NCBI GenBank assembly: GCA_050298535.1
Contig: JBNKUI010000115.1
Coordinates: 16,975 to 80,974 of the forward strand
DNA: 64,000 nucleotides
Direction: 5' to 3'
DNA from: JABDMH01 sp050298535
GTDB taxonomy: Bacteria; Bacteroidota; Bacteroidia; Chitinophagales; Saprospiraceae
Both the position numbers and the translations under genes were made by a program. Below, one piece after another: positions 1 to 9,640 of this stretch (position 1 is its first letter; every line of letters starts with the position of its first letter). The notes under the pieces were generated by a model that had not been told where the DNA came from, did not search any database, and was given only the letters and a program-made list of their open reading frames with translations.

Positions 1-3000
1 ACAGTTGCCCTGGGATTTACTCCGTTGAATTTATAGTGGAAGACAGTTGTGGACGCCGTGACAGTTGCTTTGTGGATTACACGATCGATAATGCCCTTTC
101 CATGAGTTGTCCAGCCGGGGAGACCGTTGAATGTTGGGATGATGTATTAGTCGAGGTCGCTCTGGATAGTGCAGCGATTGCTGATCCTACCAGTGGATTG
201 GTTTCGATTGCCTGTGACATAGGTTATACCGTAGAGGTTAGACTTCCAGTCGCTGATGCTTGCCCCGATGTATACACTGTTGAATTTGTAGTGATCGATA
301 GCTGTGGCCGTCGAGATAGTTGTACTGTGGATTACACAGTGGCAAATACGTTGTCCTTAGTTTGTCCTGTAGGGGAGACAGTACAATGTTGGGAAGATGT
401 TCTAGCTGAAGTTGCACTTGACAGTGCGGCCATAGCAGATCCAACGAGTGGTTTGGTAAGTATCAGTTGTGATATAGGATATTCCGTAGAAGTGAGATTG
501 CCTATTGCTAATGCATGCCCCGGTGTATACACAGTTGAATATGTAGTGGCCGATAGTTGTGGTCGCCGTGATAGTTGTACGGTGGATTACAGTGTAGATA
601 ATGCAATGTCTTTATCCTGTCCAGCCGGGGAGACCGTCGAATGCTGGGAGGATGTATTAGTGGAAGTTGCAGCTGATAGTGCTGCCATTGCTGATCCGAC
701 CAGTGGTCTAGTCAGTATCACTTGTGATATCGGATATACCGTGGAGGTTAGATTACCTATACCGAATGCCTGTCCTGGAACGTATTCTGTAGAATTTGTG
801 GTAGCGGATAGTTGTGGTCGCCGTGATAGTTGTATTGTCGACTATATCGTAGAAAATACATTGGCTTTGACCTGTCCATCAGGTGAAACCGTAGAATGTT
901 GGATAGATCTTCTGGCAGTAGTTTCAAATGATAGTGCCTCCATTGTCGATCCTAATAGTGGTCTTGTAGCTATCAGCTGCGACATCGGATATACTGTTGA
1001 AGTTCGACTACCATCAGCTAACAGCTGTCCTGGCATTTATACGGTTGAATATGTAATCCAAGATAGCTGCGGCAGACGGGATAGTTGCCTTGTAGATTAT
1101 ACAATAGAAAATATATTGACACTTAGCTGCCCTGCAGGGGAGACAGTAGAGTGCTGGGATGATCTGCTGACGGAGGTTGCCCTTGATAGCGCTACAATTG
1201 CTGATCCATTGGGTGGTGCAGTAGGAGTTTCTTGTGAGATTGGTTACACCGTGGAGGTAAGATTACCGGAGGCCAACAGTTGTCCTGGGATTTACTCTGT
1301 TGAATTTATAGTAGAAGATAGTTGTGGCAGACGCGATAGTTGCTTTGTGGATTACACGATAGAAAACACCTTGACTTTAACCTGTCCTGCAGGTGAAACC
1401 GTGGAATGTTGGGATAACCTGGTGGCGGAAGTGTCGGCAGACAGTAGTTCAATAGCTAACCCAGGAAGTGGCCTTGTGAGTATTAGTTGCAACATCGGGT
1501 ATTTCGTAGAAGTGAGATTACCTGAACCCAACAGTTGTCCCGGTATATATTCAGTAGAGTTTATTGTACAAGATAGTTGTGGTCGAAGAGATAGCTGCTT
1601 TGTAGACTATACTATCGGTAATACCTTATCTCTGACCTGTCCTGCTGGAGAGACCGTGGAGTGCTGGGATAATTTACTGGTAGAAGTAGCATTAGATAGT
1701 GCATCCATATCAGATCCAACGAGTGGTTTGGTGGCTGTCAGTTGTGCCATTGGATATGCTGTGGAAGTGAGATTGCCTGAAGCAGAGGCTTGTCCAGGTA
1801 TTTATACGGTAGAATTCGTAGTGATAGATAGTTGTGGCCGTCGCGATAGCTGCCTGGTAGATTACACGATAGCCAATGCACTGACATTAGTATGCCCTGT
1901 AGGGGAGACCGTGCAGTGTTGGGATGAGTTATTAGTAGAAGTGGCCCTAGACAGTGGTGCTATTGCCGACCCTACTTCTGGACTAGTGGGAGTAAGCTGT
2001 AATATTGGTTATACCGTCGAGGTAAGGTTACCCGCGGCAGATGCCTGCCCTGGAATCTACACCGTAGAATATGTAGTGGCAGACAGCTGTGGAAGAAGGG
2101 ATAGTTGTACGGTAGACTACATCATTGAAAATACGCTCACCCTGACATGTCCTGCCGGTGAAACTGTAGAGTGCTGGGAAGATCTATTATCGGAGGTTGC
2201 ACTAGATAGTGCGGCGATAGCTGATCCAACCAGTGGTCTGGTATCTATTGCATGTCAAATTGGCTACACCGTGGAAGTTCGATTGCCACAGGCCAATGCG
2301 TGCCCCGATACCTATACCGTAGAATTTGTCGTGGCAGATAGTTGTGGTCGGCGCGACAGCTGCACCATTGATTATATTGTCACTAACACCCTGCTTGTGA
2401 GTTGTCCTCCAGGTCAGACGGTAGAATGCTGGACAGATTTATTGGATCAAGTGAGCAACGATAGTGCGCTTATTGCTGATCCGGGCAATGGATTCGTAAG
2501 TTTATCATGTGGCATCGGTTATACAGTAGAGACTTATCTCCCCACTACATCAAATTGTCCCGGCTTGTACGAAGTGATTTATGTAGTGACTGATAGTTGT
2601 GGTCGATTGGACAGTTGTTCGGTTGAGTATTCGATTGAAAATGAATTACCCACGATTATTTGCCCTCCTGATGCCCTGGTAGATTGTGGCACTAGTATCG
2701 ATACTACGATCCTTGGCAGCGCAACAGCATCTGCTTCCTGCAATCTTGATTATTCTATCGAGTATCGGGACAGTATTATTCCCGGTGAATGTGCAACTGA
2801 ATTTGCAGTAGCACGAATCTGGTCCGTAACAGATGATTGTGGAAGGACTTCATCATGCATTCAAATGATTCAGGTGCAGGATACAGTGCCACCAGTACTT
2901 GACGGTGTGCCTAATGACATCGTGGTACCATGTGATATGATACCAGATGCGGCACAGATTGGAACAGACATCACCGCTACAGACAACTGTAGCGAGGTGG

Positions 3001-6000
3001 AAATTATCTTCACTGAAGACAGTATTCCAGGAGTTTGCGAAAATACATATGATTTACTTCGAACCTGGACAGCAACTGATAGTTGTGGAAACGTATTTTC
3101 ACTCACGCAGACAATTACGGTTGAGGGGTGTGTACCTGAAGTCAGTATTTCAATCAACCCGAATCCGGTTTGTCTTGATGAAGATGTAGTATTTGATGCC
3201 ACTATAATTGGCAACTATGAAAACCCGGTTTACAGATGGCAGCATCTACATTCTTTGGGCATCTGGGTAGATGTTCCAGGAGGAACCACTGTGCCATTCA
3301 CATTTGAAAATGTCGGTACTGAAAATGCGGGGTACTACAGGCTTCTTATTGCCGATAATGTTGGAAACTTGAGCGATGAGGATTGTAATGTTGTTTCGGA
3401 TTCAATTGAACTAATCATAAATCTTCCGGCTACAACAAGATTGAACCAACAGATTTGTGATGAACAGACATATAACTTCCAAGGAACGGATTTAGATGAA
3501 GCGGGTACATATGTCGATACTTTACTGACAGCCAATGGTTGTGACAGTATCGTAATATTGGAATTGGAGGTACTAGATGTACTGACGACAGATCTTCGGG
3601 ATACCATTTGCGAAGGTCAATTATACAATTTCAACGGAAATATTACTGGATCAGCTGGTCGGTATACGGCAGCATTAATCAGTGAAAATGGTTGTGATAG
3701 TATTGTTACTTTAGACTTGGTTGTCCTGGATGTCACTTCTGAAACGTTGGATGTAGAGATTTGTGATGGAGAACAATATGACCTGAATGGTAGAATACTT
3801 ACTACATCAGGTACCTACATCGATACGATATCAAACGTGGGAGGGTGTGATAGTATAATCACCCTTAACCTTATCGTCAATCCTGTGTATTCGATCACCT
3901 TAAATGAAGAGATTTGTGAGGGATCAGTATTTGATTTTCATGGATCGCCTCTAGATTCTACAGGAGTATATGTAGATACTTTGCAGACAGTGAGCGGTTG
4001 TGATAGTATAGTGACTTTGAATCTTGTGGTCCGTTCAGAATATACAATCATTGAGGATGTTCAGATATGTGAAGGTCAGGTGTATGATTTCTTTGGAACA
4101 ACGTTAGATGAGAGTGGTACATATACTCAAACTTTCCAGACTGTACATGGGTGTGATAGTACAATCACAGTAAATCTCCAGGTACTTACCGTATTAAGCA
4201 CATTTTTGTCGGATACGATTTGTGAAAATGATACCTACTTATTTGGAGGTTTAGCACTTAACACGACGGGTATCTACGTTGATTCTCTGGTTAGTGATAA
4301 CGGGTGTGATAGTGTAGTGACACTGGATCTTACCGTCCTGCCCATTTTGACAGAAGTGATTACTGTGGAAATCTGTGAGGGAGAAACTTTTGATTTCAAT
4401 GGTACTCCGTTATCCTCTGCAGGTACATACAATGATAATCTGATATCAAGCTTAGGTTGTGATTCACTAGTCTCCTTGACTTTGATAGTGAACACGAATT
4501 ATGAAGAAGCAATTACAGCTGAAATCTGTGCTGATGAGGTATTCACTTTCCATGGGAGAGATCTGGATAGCTCAGGAATATATAGTGATACTTTAGTGTC
4601 ATCATCTGGTTGTGACAGTATAGTTACACTTACTCTTGAAGTGCATCCAGTGTACATGGACACAATCAATGCACAAATTTGTGACGGTAGTTCCTATATG
4701 TTCGACGGTCAATCAATCACTGTGGCAGGTACTTATGTATCTATGCTACAATCAGTCAATGGTTGTGACAGTATTACCACGTTAAATCTGGAAGTGCTGG
4801 ATGTACTTAGAACGGATCTTATAGAAACGATTTGTGAGGGAGAGACGTACAATGCCAATGGTTTTAATGAGACGGCTACAGGCGTCTACAGTGACACTCT
4901 ACTAAGCACTATAGGATGTGATAGTATAGTCACACTCAATTTAACGGTTCTTACCGTTGCTACTGTGGAGCTAAACATAGAGATCTGTGATGATGAAATT
5001 TATGTTTTTAATGGTGATACCCTCTCTTCCTCGGGGCAGTTTATTGACACAATCAGTGGAAGTAATGGTTGTGACAGTATAGTAACCGTCAACCTGGTAG
5101 TTCACCCATCGACCGCAAGCTCCATGTCCGTGGAGATTTGTGAGGGCGAGAGCTACAGTTTCCATGGCACATCATTAGATACAACCGGTATCTATCACGA
5201 TACGCTCAGTACGATTTATGGGTGTGATAGTGTGGTTACACTGGATCTAGTGGTACATCCTGTATATGACACCACTGTCTATGCTCAGACTTGTGAAGGC
5301 ACACCGTATGATTTTCTTGGACAGTCTTTGACGGATGCAGGAACTTATATGCAGGTATTACAGTCCATAAATGGCTGTGATAGCATGGTGACGTTAGAGC
5401 TCGAAGTTCTTGAGACTTTACAGACAGTCATCGATGCAATTATCTGTGAAGGAGAGTCTTATAATGAAAATGGGTTTAATGAATCCACTACGGGTACTTA
5501 CACTCAGACACTCGTGAGCACGATCGGTTGCGATAGTGTGGTGACACTCAATTTAGATGTCTTGCCAAATACGTCAGAGAACATTACTGTGGAGATTTGC
5601 GAGGGAGAGTACTTCATCTTCGATGGAGATTCATTGACAGCTTCCGGAAATTACACGGCAACATTCACAGGAGCAAATACCTGTGATAGTATAGTGACAT
5701 TAGACTTGATTGTCCACACTGCGGGCACCAGCTCACTTACAGCCGCCATTTGTGAAGGTGAAATATATAATTTCAATGGAGTCTCGCTGGATACTACGGG
5801 TACGTATTTTGACACTTTAAGCACGATACATGGTTGTGATAGTGTAGTGACACTTGATCTAGTCGTCTATCCAGTATATGATACCACAATATATGTCCAG
5901 ACATGTGATGGAACACCCTACAACTTCCTTGGGCAGGACCTCACAACACCGGGTACGTATGTGGAGACATTGCAGTCTATTAATGGTTGCGATAGTACTG

Positions 6001-9000
6001 TGACACTTGAGCTCGAAGTGCTTGAGATTCTTACGACTGATCTGGTAGTGACCATCTGTGAGGGCGAGAGCTACACCGAAAATGGTTTCGATGAATCGAC
6101 TACTGGCGTTTACACCCAGACCTTAACCAGCGTAATTGGTTGTGATAGCGTAGTGACACTAGATCTTACCGTTCTTCTGGCGACCTCAGAAACGATTTCA
6201 GCAGAGATCTGTGAAGGAGAGTTCTTCAATTTTAATGGGGACTCCATTTCTATAGCCGGTTCATATGTAGATACTGTGCTGGGAAGTAATGGATGCGACA
6301 GTGTAATTACTCTGGACTTAATTGTACACACCGTTGGATCCAGTTCAATCTCAGCTGAAATCTGTGACGGAGAAAGCTACAACTTCCATGGAAAGACACT
6401 GGATACCACGGGCATCTACGTCGATACAATTTCTACCTCAAACGGTTGTGATAGCATTGTAACGCTCGATCTTACTGTCTATCCAGTGTATGATACAATT
6501 ATTAATGCACAGACTTGTGAAGGAACACCGTACGATTTCCATGGACAAATGTTGCTTGTGGCTGGAAGCTATGTGGATGTACTACAGTCCGTCAGCGGTT
6601 GTGATAGTACTGTACATCTCGAACTTGAGATTTTAGAGGTCCTCAGTACGGAAATAAATGCCAGTATTTGTGAGGGTGAGACATATTCTGAAAATGGTTT
6701 CAATGAATCTGTTTCAGGAACCTATACGCAGACTCTGGTCAGTATGATTGGTTGCGACAGTGTTGTGACCTTAAACCTCGAAGTGTTACCGATCCAAACA
6801 GAGATGCTGGTGCAGGAGATTTGTGATGGAGAATTCTTCTTTTTCAATGGAGACTCTCTTCGATCTGCCGGTACGTACATCGATACGGTTCAAGGTAGTA
6901 ATGGCTGCGATAGTATAGTTACTTTAGATCTCATCATACGACCAAGCGTCACAATGGAAATCTCAGGAGAAATTTGCGAAGGGGACTTGTATGATTTCCA
7001 TGGAATGATGTTGGATACTTCAGGCATTTACCAAGATACACTCCAGACGATTTATGGTTGTGATAGTGTCGTCATTCTGACCTTGGAGGTACATCCTGTT
7101 TACAATCAAGAGTTTGATGCTATCATTTGCGAAGGCAGGGCCTACACATTCAACGGTACTCAAATCACAGAGGCGGGAACCTACACCGATGTATTGCAGA
7201 CAGTAAATGGATGCGACAGTATTCGTACTGTTCATCTTAGCGTACTTCCCATTATTAGAGAAGATCTGTCTATTGCAATATGCGCAGATGAGACTTTTGA
7301 TTTTAATGGTGAAATTCTTTCAGTAAGTGGTACTTACACGGATACCCTGGTCAGCACCACAGGTTGCGATAGTGTGGTTTTCCTTGATTTGACTGTACAT
7401 GATCTTCAATTCACGGATCTGGATGTCGACATCTGTGAAGGAGAATTATACATATTCCAGGGCGATACATTGACAACTTCAGGTGTCTTTGTTGACACGC
7501 TGCAGACTATCCACGGTTGTGATAGCATCATTACATTGGATCTGGACGTGCATCCCACCTATATGGTGCCACTCGATTTCACCATTTGTGAGGGTGAGTC
7601 AGTCATGGTAGCCGGAGTAGAATATACTGCTTCAGGTACCTATCAAGACACTCTCCAGACAGTAAATGGTTGTGATAGTGTATTAGTGATATCTCTGGAC
7701 GTCAGAGAGATTAGGTATACATCAATTTCTGCCACAATTTGTGACGATATCGCTTATGATTTCAACGGCACAGTCTTAACCACCACCGGCACATATGTTG
7801 ATACGCTGGTTAGTTCGCTGGGATGTGATTCTGTCGTTACTCTGGATCTTCAAGTGCGAAATGTAAGTCGCACCTCATTTATCAAGCAGGTTTGCTTAGA
7901 GCAGACCTATAATTTCAACGGTGAAATACTGGACGTTACCGGTATTTATTCAGATACCCTTACCAATGCCACGGGTTGTGATAGTATTGTGACAGTTGAT
8001 TTCCGAGTAGTAGAAACAATCGAAGTGGACATTTTTGATACGATCTGCGAATTTGATTTCATCACGATCAATGGAAAAGATTATGATACTGCCGGCATGT
8101 ATGAAGACACATTGCAATCAGTCGGTGGATGTGACAGCGTGATGCATATCAACATCTACGTTGCTCCGATAGAGTATACGTCACTGCAGGAGACTATTTG
8201 TGAAGGAGAAGTGTATGATTTCGTAGGTACCCCATTGACCGAATCAGGTATCTATAATGACACTTTAAGCAGCAGATTTGGTTGCGATAGTATCCTGGAG
8301 CTTGATTTGACAGTTGTACCTACGATTCACACAGATCTTATTGAGTCAATTTGTGAAGGTGAAGTATTTGCGGTGGGTGATGACAATTTCAACAGCTCAG
8401 GATCGTACGATATCACATTGACTTCAGAGGTAACAGGCTGCGACAGCATAGTGCATCTGGACCTCACAGTGATTCCCACGGCTCGATATATGGAAACAGT
8501 GACTATCTGTGCTGGTGAATCCTACATGTTTAATGGCATGTCCTATGATTCGACAGGAGTATATTCTGATACGTTGACATCCGCGGCCGGGTGTGATAGC
8601 ATAGCGACACTAGATCTTTATGTACATCCTCAGTCGACGGCCACAGTGATGTTTAACCTTTGTACAGGTGAAGTAGCATCTATCGATGGAATCGACTATG
8701 ATATGGACACGACATTGGTCGTATCATATCCAGATATCTATGGATGTGACAGCATTGTTACTTATGAAATCACAATTTTGCCGATAATTGAATTAATCGG
8801 CACGAATGTTGACATCTGTGAAGGGGAGAGTGTTGAATTGCCACTAACTGTGACCGGCACAGAATCACCCATGTTGATATGGTCTCCAAATACAGGATTG
8901 TCCTGTGACAACTGCGTGAATCCGATCGCAACCCCTGATCAAACAACAACATATACAGTATCTACAGTAGGCTGTGGTGGAGATTTAGTTGAAACCACGA

Positions 9001-9557
9001 TTACCGTCACTGTTTTGCCATACCCTGGCCTTACAGTGGGAGAAGATCAAACAGTCAATCTAGGACAGACTGTTGAGCTTAATGCTACGAATGCTGAAGC
9101 CACCATACCGATCAATTGGTACGATGATGATACCGGAGACTTGATCTGCACCGACTGCCCCCGCACAGGTGTTAGACCAGATGCTCCTGGAGAATACCAT
9201 TACCGAGCTACCTCTGTGAATGCTCTGGGATGTGGTGAAGAACAGGTGACGACCATCACCATTGTTGATCCTTGTGAGATCGGAAAAATCGAAGCAGCTA
9301 ATGCCTTTACCCCTAATGGCGACGGCTTCAACGATGGATTTGAAATCAGAAACGAAGGAGTAAGTACCATCACACTAGTGCAGGTGTTTAACCGCTGGGG
9401 TGAGATGGTGTTTGAGACTTCAAATATCAATGATCAATGGGATGGTACATTCCATGGTGAGCCCGTTAATCCTGGTGTCTATATGTACATCATGGAGGGA
9501 ATCTGCGTGAGTGCCGAGGATTTTATCCTCACCGGAAACGTCACAGTAATTAGATAG
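1..9557 (+). CDS. giant repeat-containing T9SS-secreted surface protein (5' end outside window)
   Basis: The reading frame is open from base 3, so the gene starts upstream of the window; the GTG at 36 is not a real start. At least 3184 residues are visible. In order there are ten 85-residue Cys-rich repeats (DSCGRRDSC motif from base 42 to 2591, an eleventh divergent copy at 2592), two HYR-like domains (about 2640-3130, with DTVPP and TATDNCS motifs), an Ig-like stretch (about 3130-3430), thirty-five 51-residue repeats (ICEG...GxYxDTL...GCDSIVTLxL, 3453 to about 8783), PKD/Ig-like segments, and a C-terminal domain starting ANAFTPNGDGFNDGF and ending in GVYMYIMEG...GNVTVIR. That C-terminal domain is the gliding-motility-associated (CHU_C, type B) sorting domain, so export by type IX secretion is expected. 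The next gene encodes a PorP/SprF protein, the usual partner. An adhesin or sheath role is inferred. Confidence 0.93.
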   Translation, partial: SCPGIYSVEFIVEDSCGRRDSCFVDYTIDNALSMSCPAGETVECWDDVLVEVALDSAAIADPTSGLVSIACDIGYTVEVRLPVADACPDVYTVEFVVIDSCGRRDSCTVDYTVANTLSLVCPVGETVQCWEDVLAEVALDSAAIADPTSGLVSISCDIGYSVEVRLPIANACPGVYTVEYVVADSCGRRDSCTVDYSVDNAMSLSCPAGETVECWEDVLVEVAADSAAIADPTSGLVSITCDIGYTVEVRLPIPNACPGTYSVEFVVADSCGRRDSCIVDYIVENTLALTCPSGETVECWIDLLAVVSNDSASIVDPNSGLVAISCDIGYTVEVRLPSANSCPGIYTVEYVIQDSCGRRDSCLVDYTIENILTLSCPAGETVECWDDLLTEVALDSATIADPLGGAVGVSCEIGYTVEVRLPEANSCPGIYSVEFIVEDSCGRRDSCFVDYTIENTLTLTCPAGETVECWDNLVAEVSADSSSIANPGSGLVSISCNIGYFVEVRLPEPNSCPGIYSVEFIVQDSCGRRDSCFVDYTIGNTLSLTCPAGETVECWDNLLVEVALDSASISDPTSGLVAVSCAIGYAVEVRLPEAEACPGIYTVEFVVIDSCGRRDSCLVDYTIANALTLVCPVGETVQCWDELLVEVALDSGAIADPTSGLVGVSCNIGYTVEVRLPAADACPGIYTVEYVVADSCGRRDSCTVDYIIENTLTLTCPAGETVECWEDLLSEVALDSAAIADPTSGLVSIACQIGYTVEVRLPQANACPDTYTVEFVVADSCGRRDSCTIDYIVTNTLLVSCPPGQTVECWTDLLDQVSNDSALIADPGNGFVSLSCGIGYTVETYLPTTSNCPGLYEVIYVVTDSCGRLDSCSVEYSIENELPTIICPPDALVDCGTSIDTTILGSATASASCNLDYSIEYRDSIIPGECATEFAVARIWSVTDDCGRTSSCIQMIQVQDTVPPVLDGVPNDIVVPCDMIPDAAQIGTDITATDNCSEVEIIFTEDSIPGVCENTYDLLRTWTATDSCGNVFSLTQTITVEGCVPEVSISINPNPVCLDEDVVFDATIIGNYENPVYRWQHLHSLGIWVDVPGGTTVPFTFENVGTENAGYYRLLIADNVGNLSDEDCNVVSDSIELIINLPATTRLNQQICDEQTYNFQGTDLDEAGTYVDTLLTANGCDSIVILELEVLDVLTTDLRDTICEGQLYNFNGNITGSAGRYTAALISENGCDSIVTLDLVVLDVTSETLDVEICDGEQYDLNGRILTTSGTYIDTISNVGGCDSIITLNLIVNPVYSITLNEEICEGSVFDFHGSPLDSTGVYVDTLQTVSGCDSIVTLNLVVRSEYTIIEDVQICEGQVYDFFGTTLDESGTYTQTFQTVHGCDSTITVNLQVLTVLSTFLSDTICENDTYLFGGLALNTTGIYVDSLVSDNGCDSVVTLDLTVLPILTEVITVEICEGETFDFNGTPLSSAGTYNDNLISSLGCDSLVSLTLIVNTNYEEAITAEICADEVFTFHGRDLDSSGIYSDTLVSSSGCDSIVTLTLEVHPVYMDTINAQICDGSSYMFDGQSITVAGTYVSMLQSVNGCDSITTLNLEVLDVLRTDLIETICEGETYNANGFNETATGVYSDTLLSTIGCDSIVTLNLTVLTVATVELNIEICDDEIYVFNGDTLSSSGQFIDTISGSNGCDSIVTVNLVVHPSTASSMSVEICEGESYSFHGTSLDTTGIYHDTLSTIYGCDSVVTLDLVVHPVYDTTVYAQTCEGTPYDFLGQSLTDAGTYMQVLQSINGCDSMVTLELEVLETLQTVIDAIICEGESYNENGFNESTTGTYTQTLVSTIGCDSVVTLNLDVLPNTSENITVEICEGEYFIFDGDSLTASGNYTATFTGANTCDSIVTLDLIVHTAGTSSLTAAICEGEIYNFNGVSLDTTGTYFDTLSTIHGCDSVVTLDLVVYPVYDTTIYVQTCDGTPYNFLGQDLTTPGTYVETLQSINGCDSTVTLELEVLEILTTDLVVTICEGESYTENGFDESTTGVYTQTLTSVIGCDSVVTLDLTVLLATSETISAEICEGEFFNFNGDSISIAGSYVDTVLGSNGCDSVITLDLIVHTVGSSSISAEICDGESYNFHGKTLDTTGIYVDTISTSNGCDSIVTLDLTVYPVYDTIINAQTCEGTPYDFHGQMLLVAGSYVDVLQSVSGCDSTVHLELEILEVLSTEINASICEGETYSENGFNESVSGTYTQTLVSMIGCDSVVTLNLEVLPIQTEMLVQEICDGEFFFFNGDSLRSAGTYIDTVQGSNGCDSIVTLDLIIRPSVTMEISGEICEGDLYDFHGMMLDTSGIYQDTLQTIYGCDSVVILTLEVHPVYNQEFDAIICEGRAYTFNGTQITEAGTYTDVLQTVNGCDSIRTVHLSVLPIIREDLSIAICADETFDFNGEILSVSGTYTDTLVSTTGCDSVVFLDLTVHDLQFTDLDVDICEGELYIFQGDTLTTSGVFVDTLQTIHGCDSIITLDLDVHPTYMVPLDFTICEGESVMVAGVEYTASGTYQDTLQTVNGCDSVLVISLDVREIRYTSISATICDDIAYDFNGTVLTTTGTYVDTLVSSLGCDSVVTLDLQVRNVSRTSFIKQVCLEQTYNFNGEILDVTGIYSDTLTNATGCDSIVTVDFRVVETIEVDIFDTICEFDFITINGKDYDTAGMYEDTLQSVGGCDSVMHINIYVAPIEYTSLQETICEGEVYDFVGTPLTESGIYNDTLSSRFGCDSILELDLTVVPTIHTDLIESICEGEVFAVGDDNFNSSGSYDITLTSEVTGCDSIVHLDLTVIPTARYMETVTICAGESYMFNGMSYDSTGVYSDTLTSAAGCDSIATLDLYVHPQSTATVMFNLCTGEVASIDGIDYDMDTTLVVSYPDIYGCDSIVTYEITILPIIELIGTNVDICEGESVELPLTVTGTESPMLIWSPNTGLSCDNCVNPIATPDQTTTYTVSTVGCGGDLVETTITVTVLPYPGLTVGEDQTVNLGQTVELNATNAEATIPINWYDDDTGDLICTDCPRTGVRPDAPGEYHYRATSVNALGCGEEQVTTITIVDPCEIGKIEAANAFTPNGDGFNDGFEIRNEGVSTITLVQVFNRWGEMVFETSNINDQWDGTFHGEPVNPGVYMYIMEGICVSAEDFILTGNVTVIR
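42..2591 (+). repeat. ten tandem 255-bp (85-aa) Cys-rich coding repeats
   Basis: The DSCGRRDSC motif starts at 42, 297, 552, 807, 1062, 1317, 1572, 1827, 2082, 2337 and, as DSCGRLDSC, at 2592, an exact 255-bp period. Each unit has five conserved cysteines (SCP, ECW, SC/AC before xIGY, ACP/SCP, and the SCGRRDSC pair partly shared across the boundary) and the phrase GYTVEVRLP. Protein identity between units is very high, but synonymous positions differ strongly. The array probably continues upstream of the window. Confidence 0.95.
3453..8783 (+). repeat. thirty-five tandem 153-bp (51-aa) GCDS repeats with a 612-bp higher-order period
   Basis: GCDS (once TCDS) motifs recur every 153 bp from 3537 to 8742; the total offset is 34 periods plus one codon. 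Each unit reads roughly ICEG-x-Y-x-F-x-G...GxYxDTL...GCDSIVTLxLxV. Units 8-23 (4524-6971) are organised as four cycles of four unit types. For example, the ENGF-type unit with the IGCDS ending is seen at 4914, 5526, 6138 and 6750, and a VLQS(I/V)(N/S)GCDS type precedes it each time. This indicates duplication of four-unit blocks. Confidence 0.93.
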
Positions 9558-9640
9558 AATCTGAATCTCGACAAAAATGAAAACAATTTGCTGATGAAAA
9601 CTTAGTAGGAATTTGAACACACATTAAAATATTTAGGACC

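Noticed and set aside
42..8783. Regularly spaced repeats as a possible CRISPR array
   Set aside because: The repeats are contiguous coding units in one reading frame, without short repeats separated by unique spacers.
1..9557. Many antisense and out-of-frame ORFs within the giant gene
   Set aside because: They recur with the 255- and 153-bp repeat period and are shadows of the repeat coding sequence.
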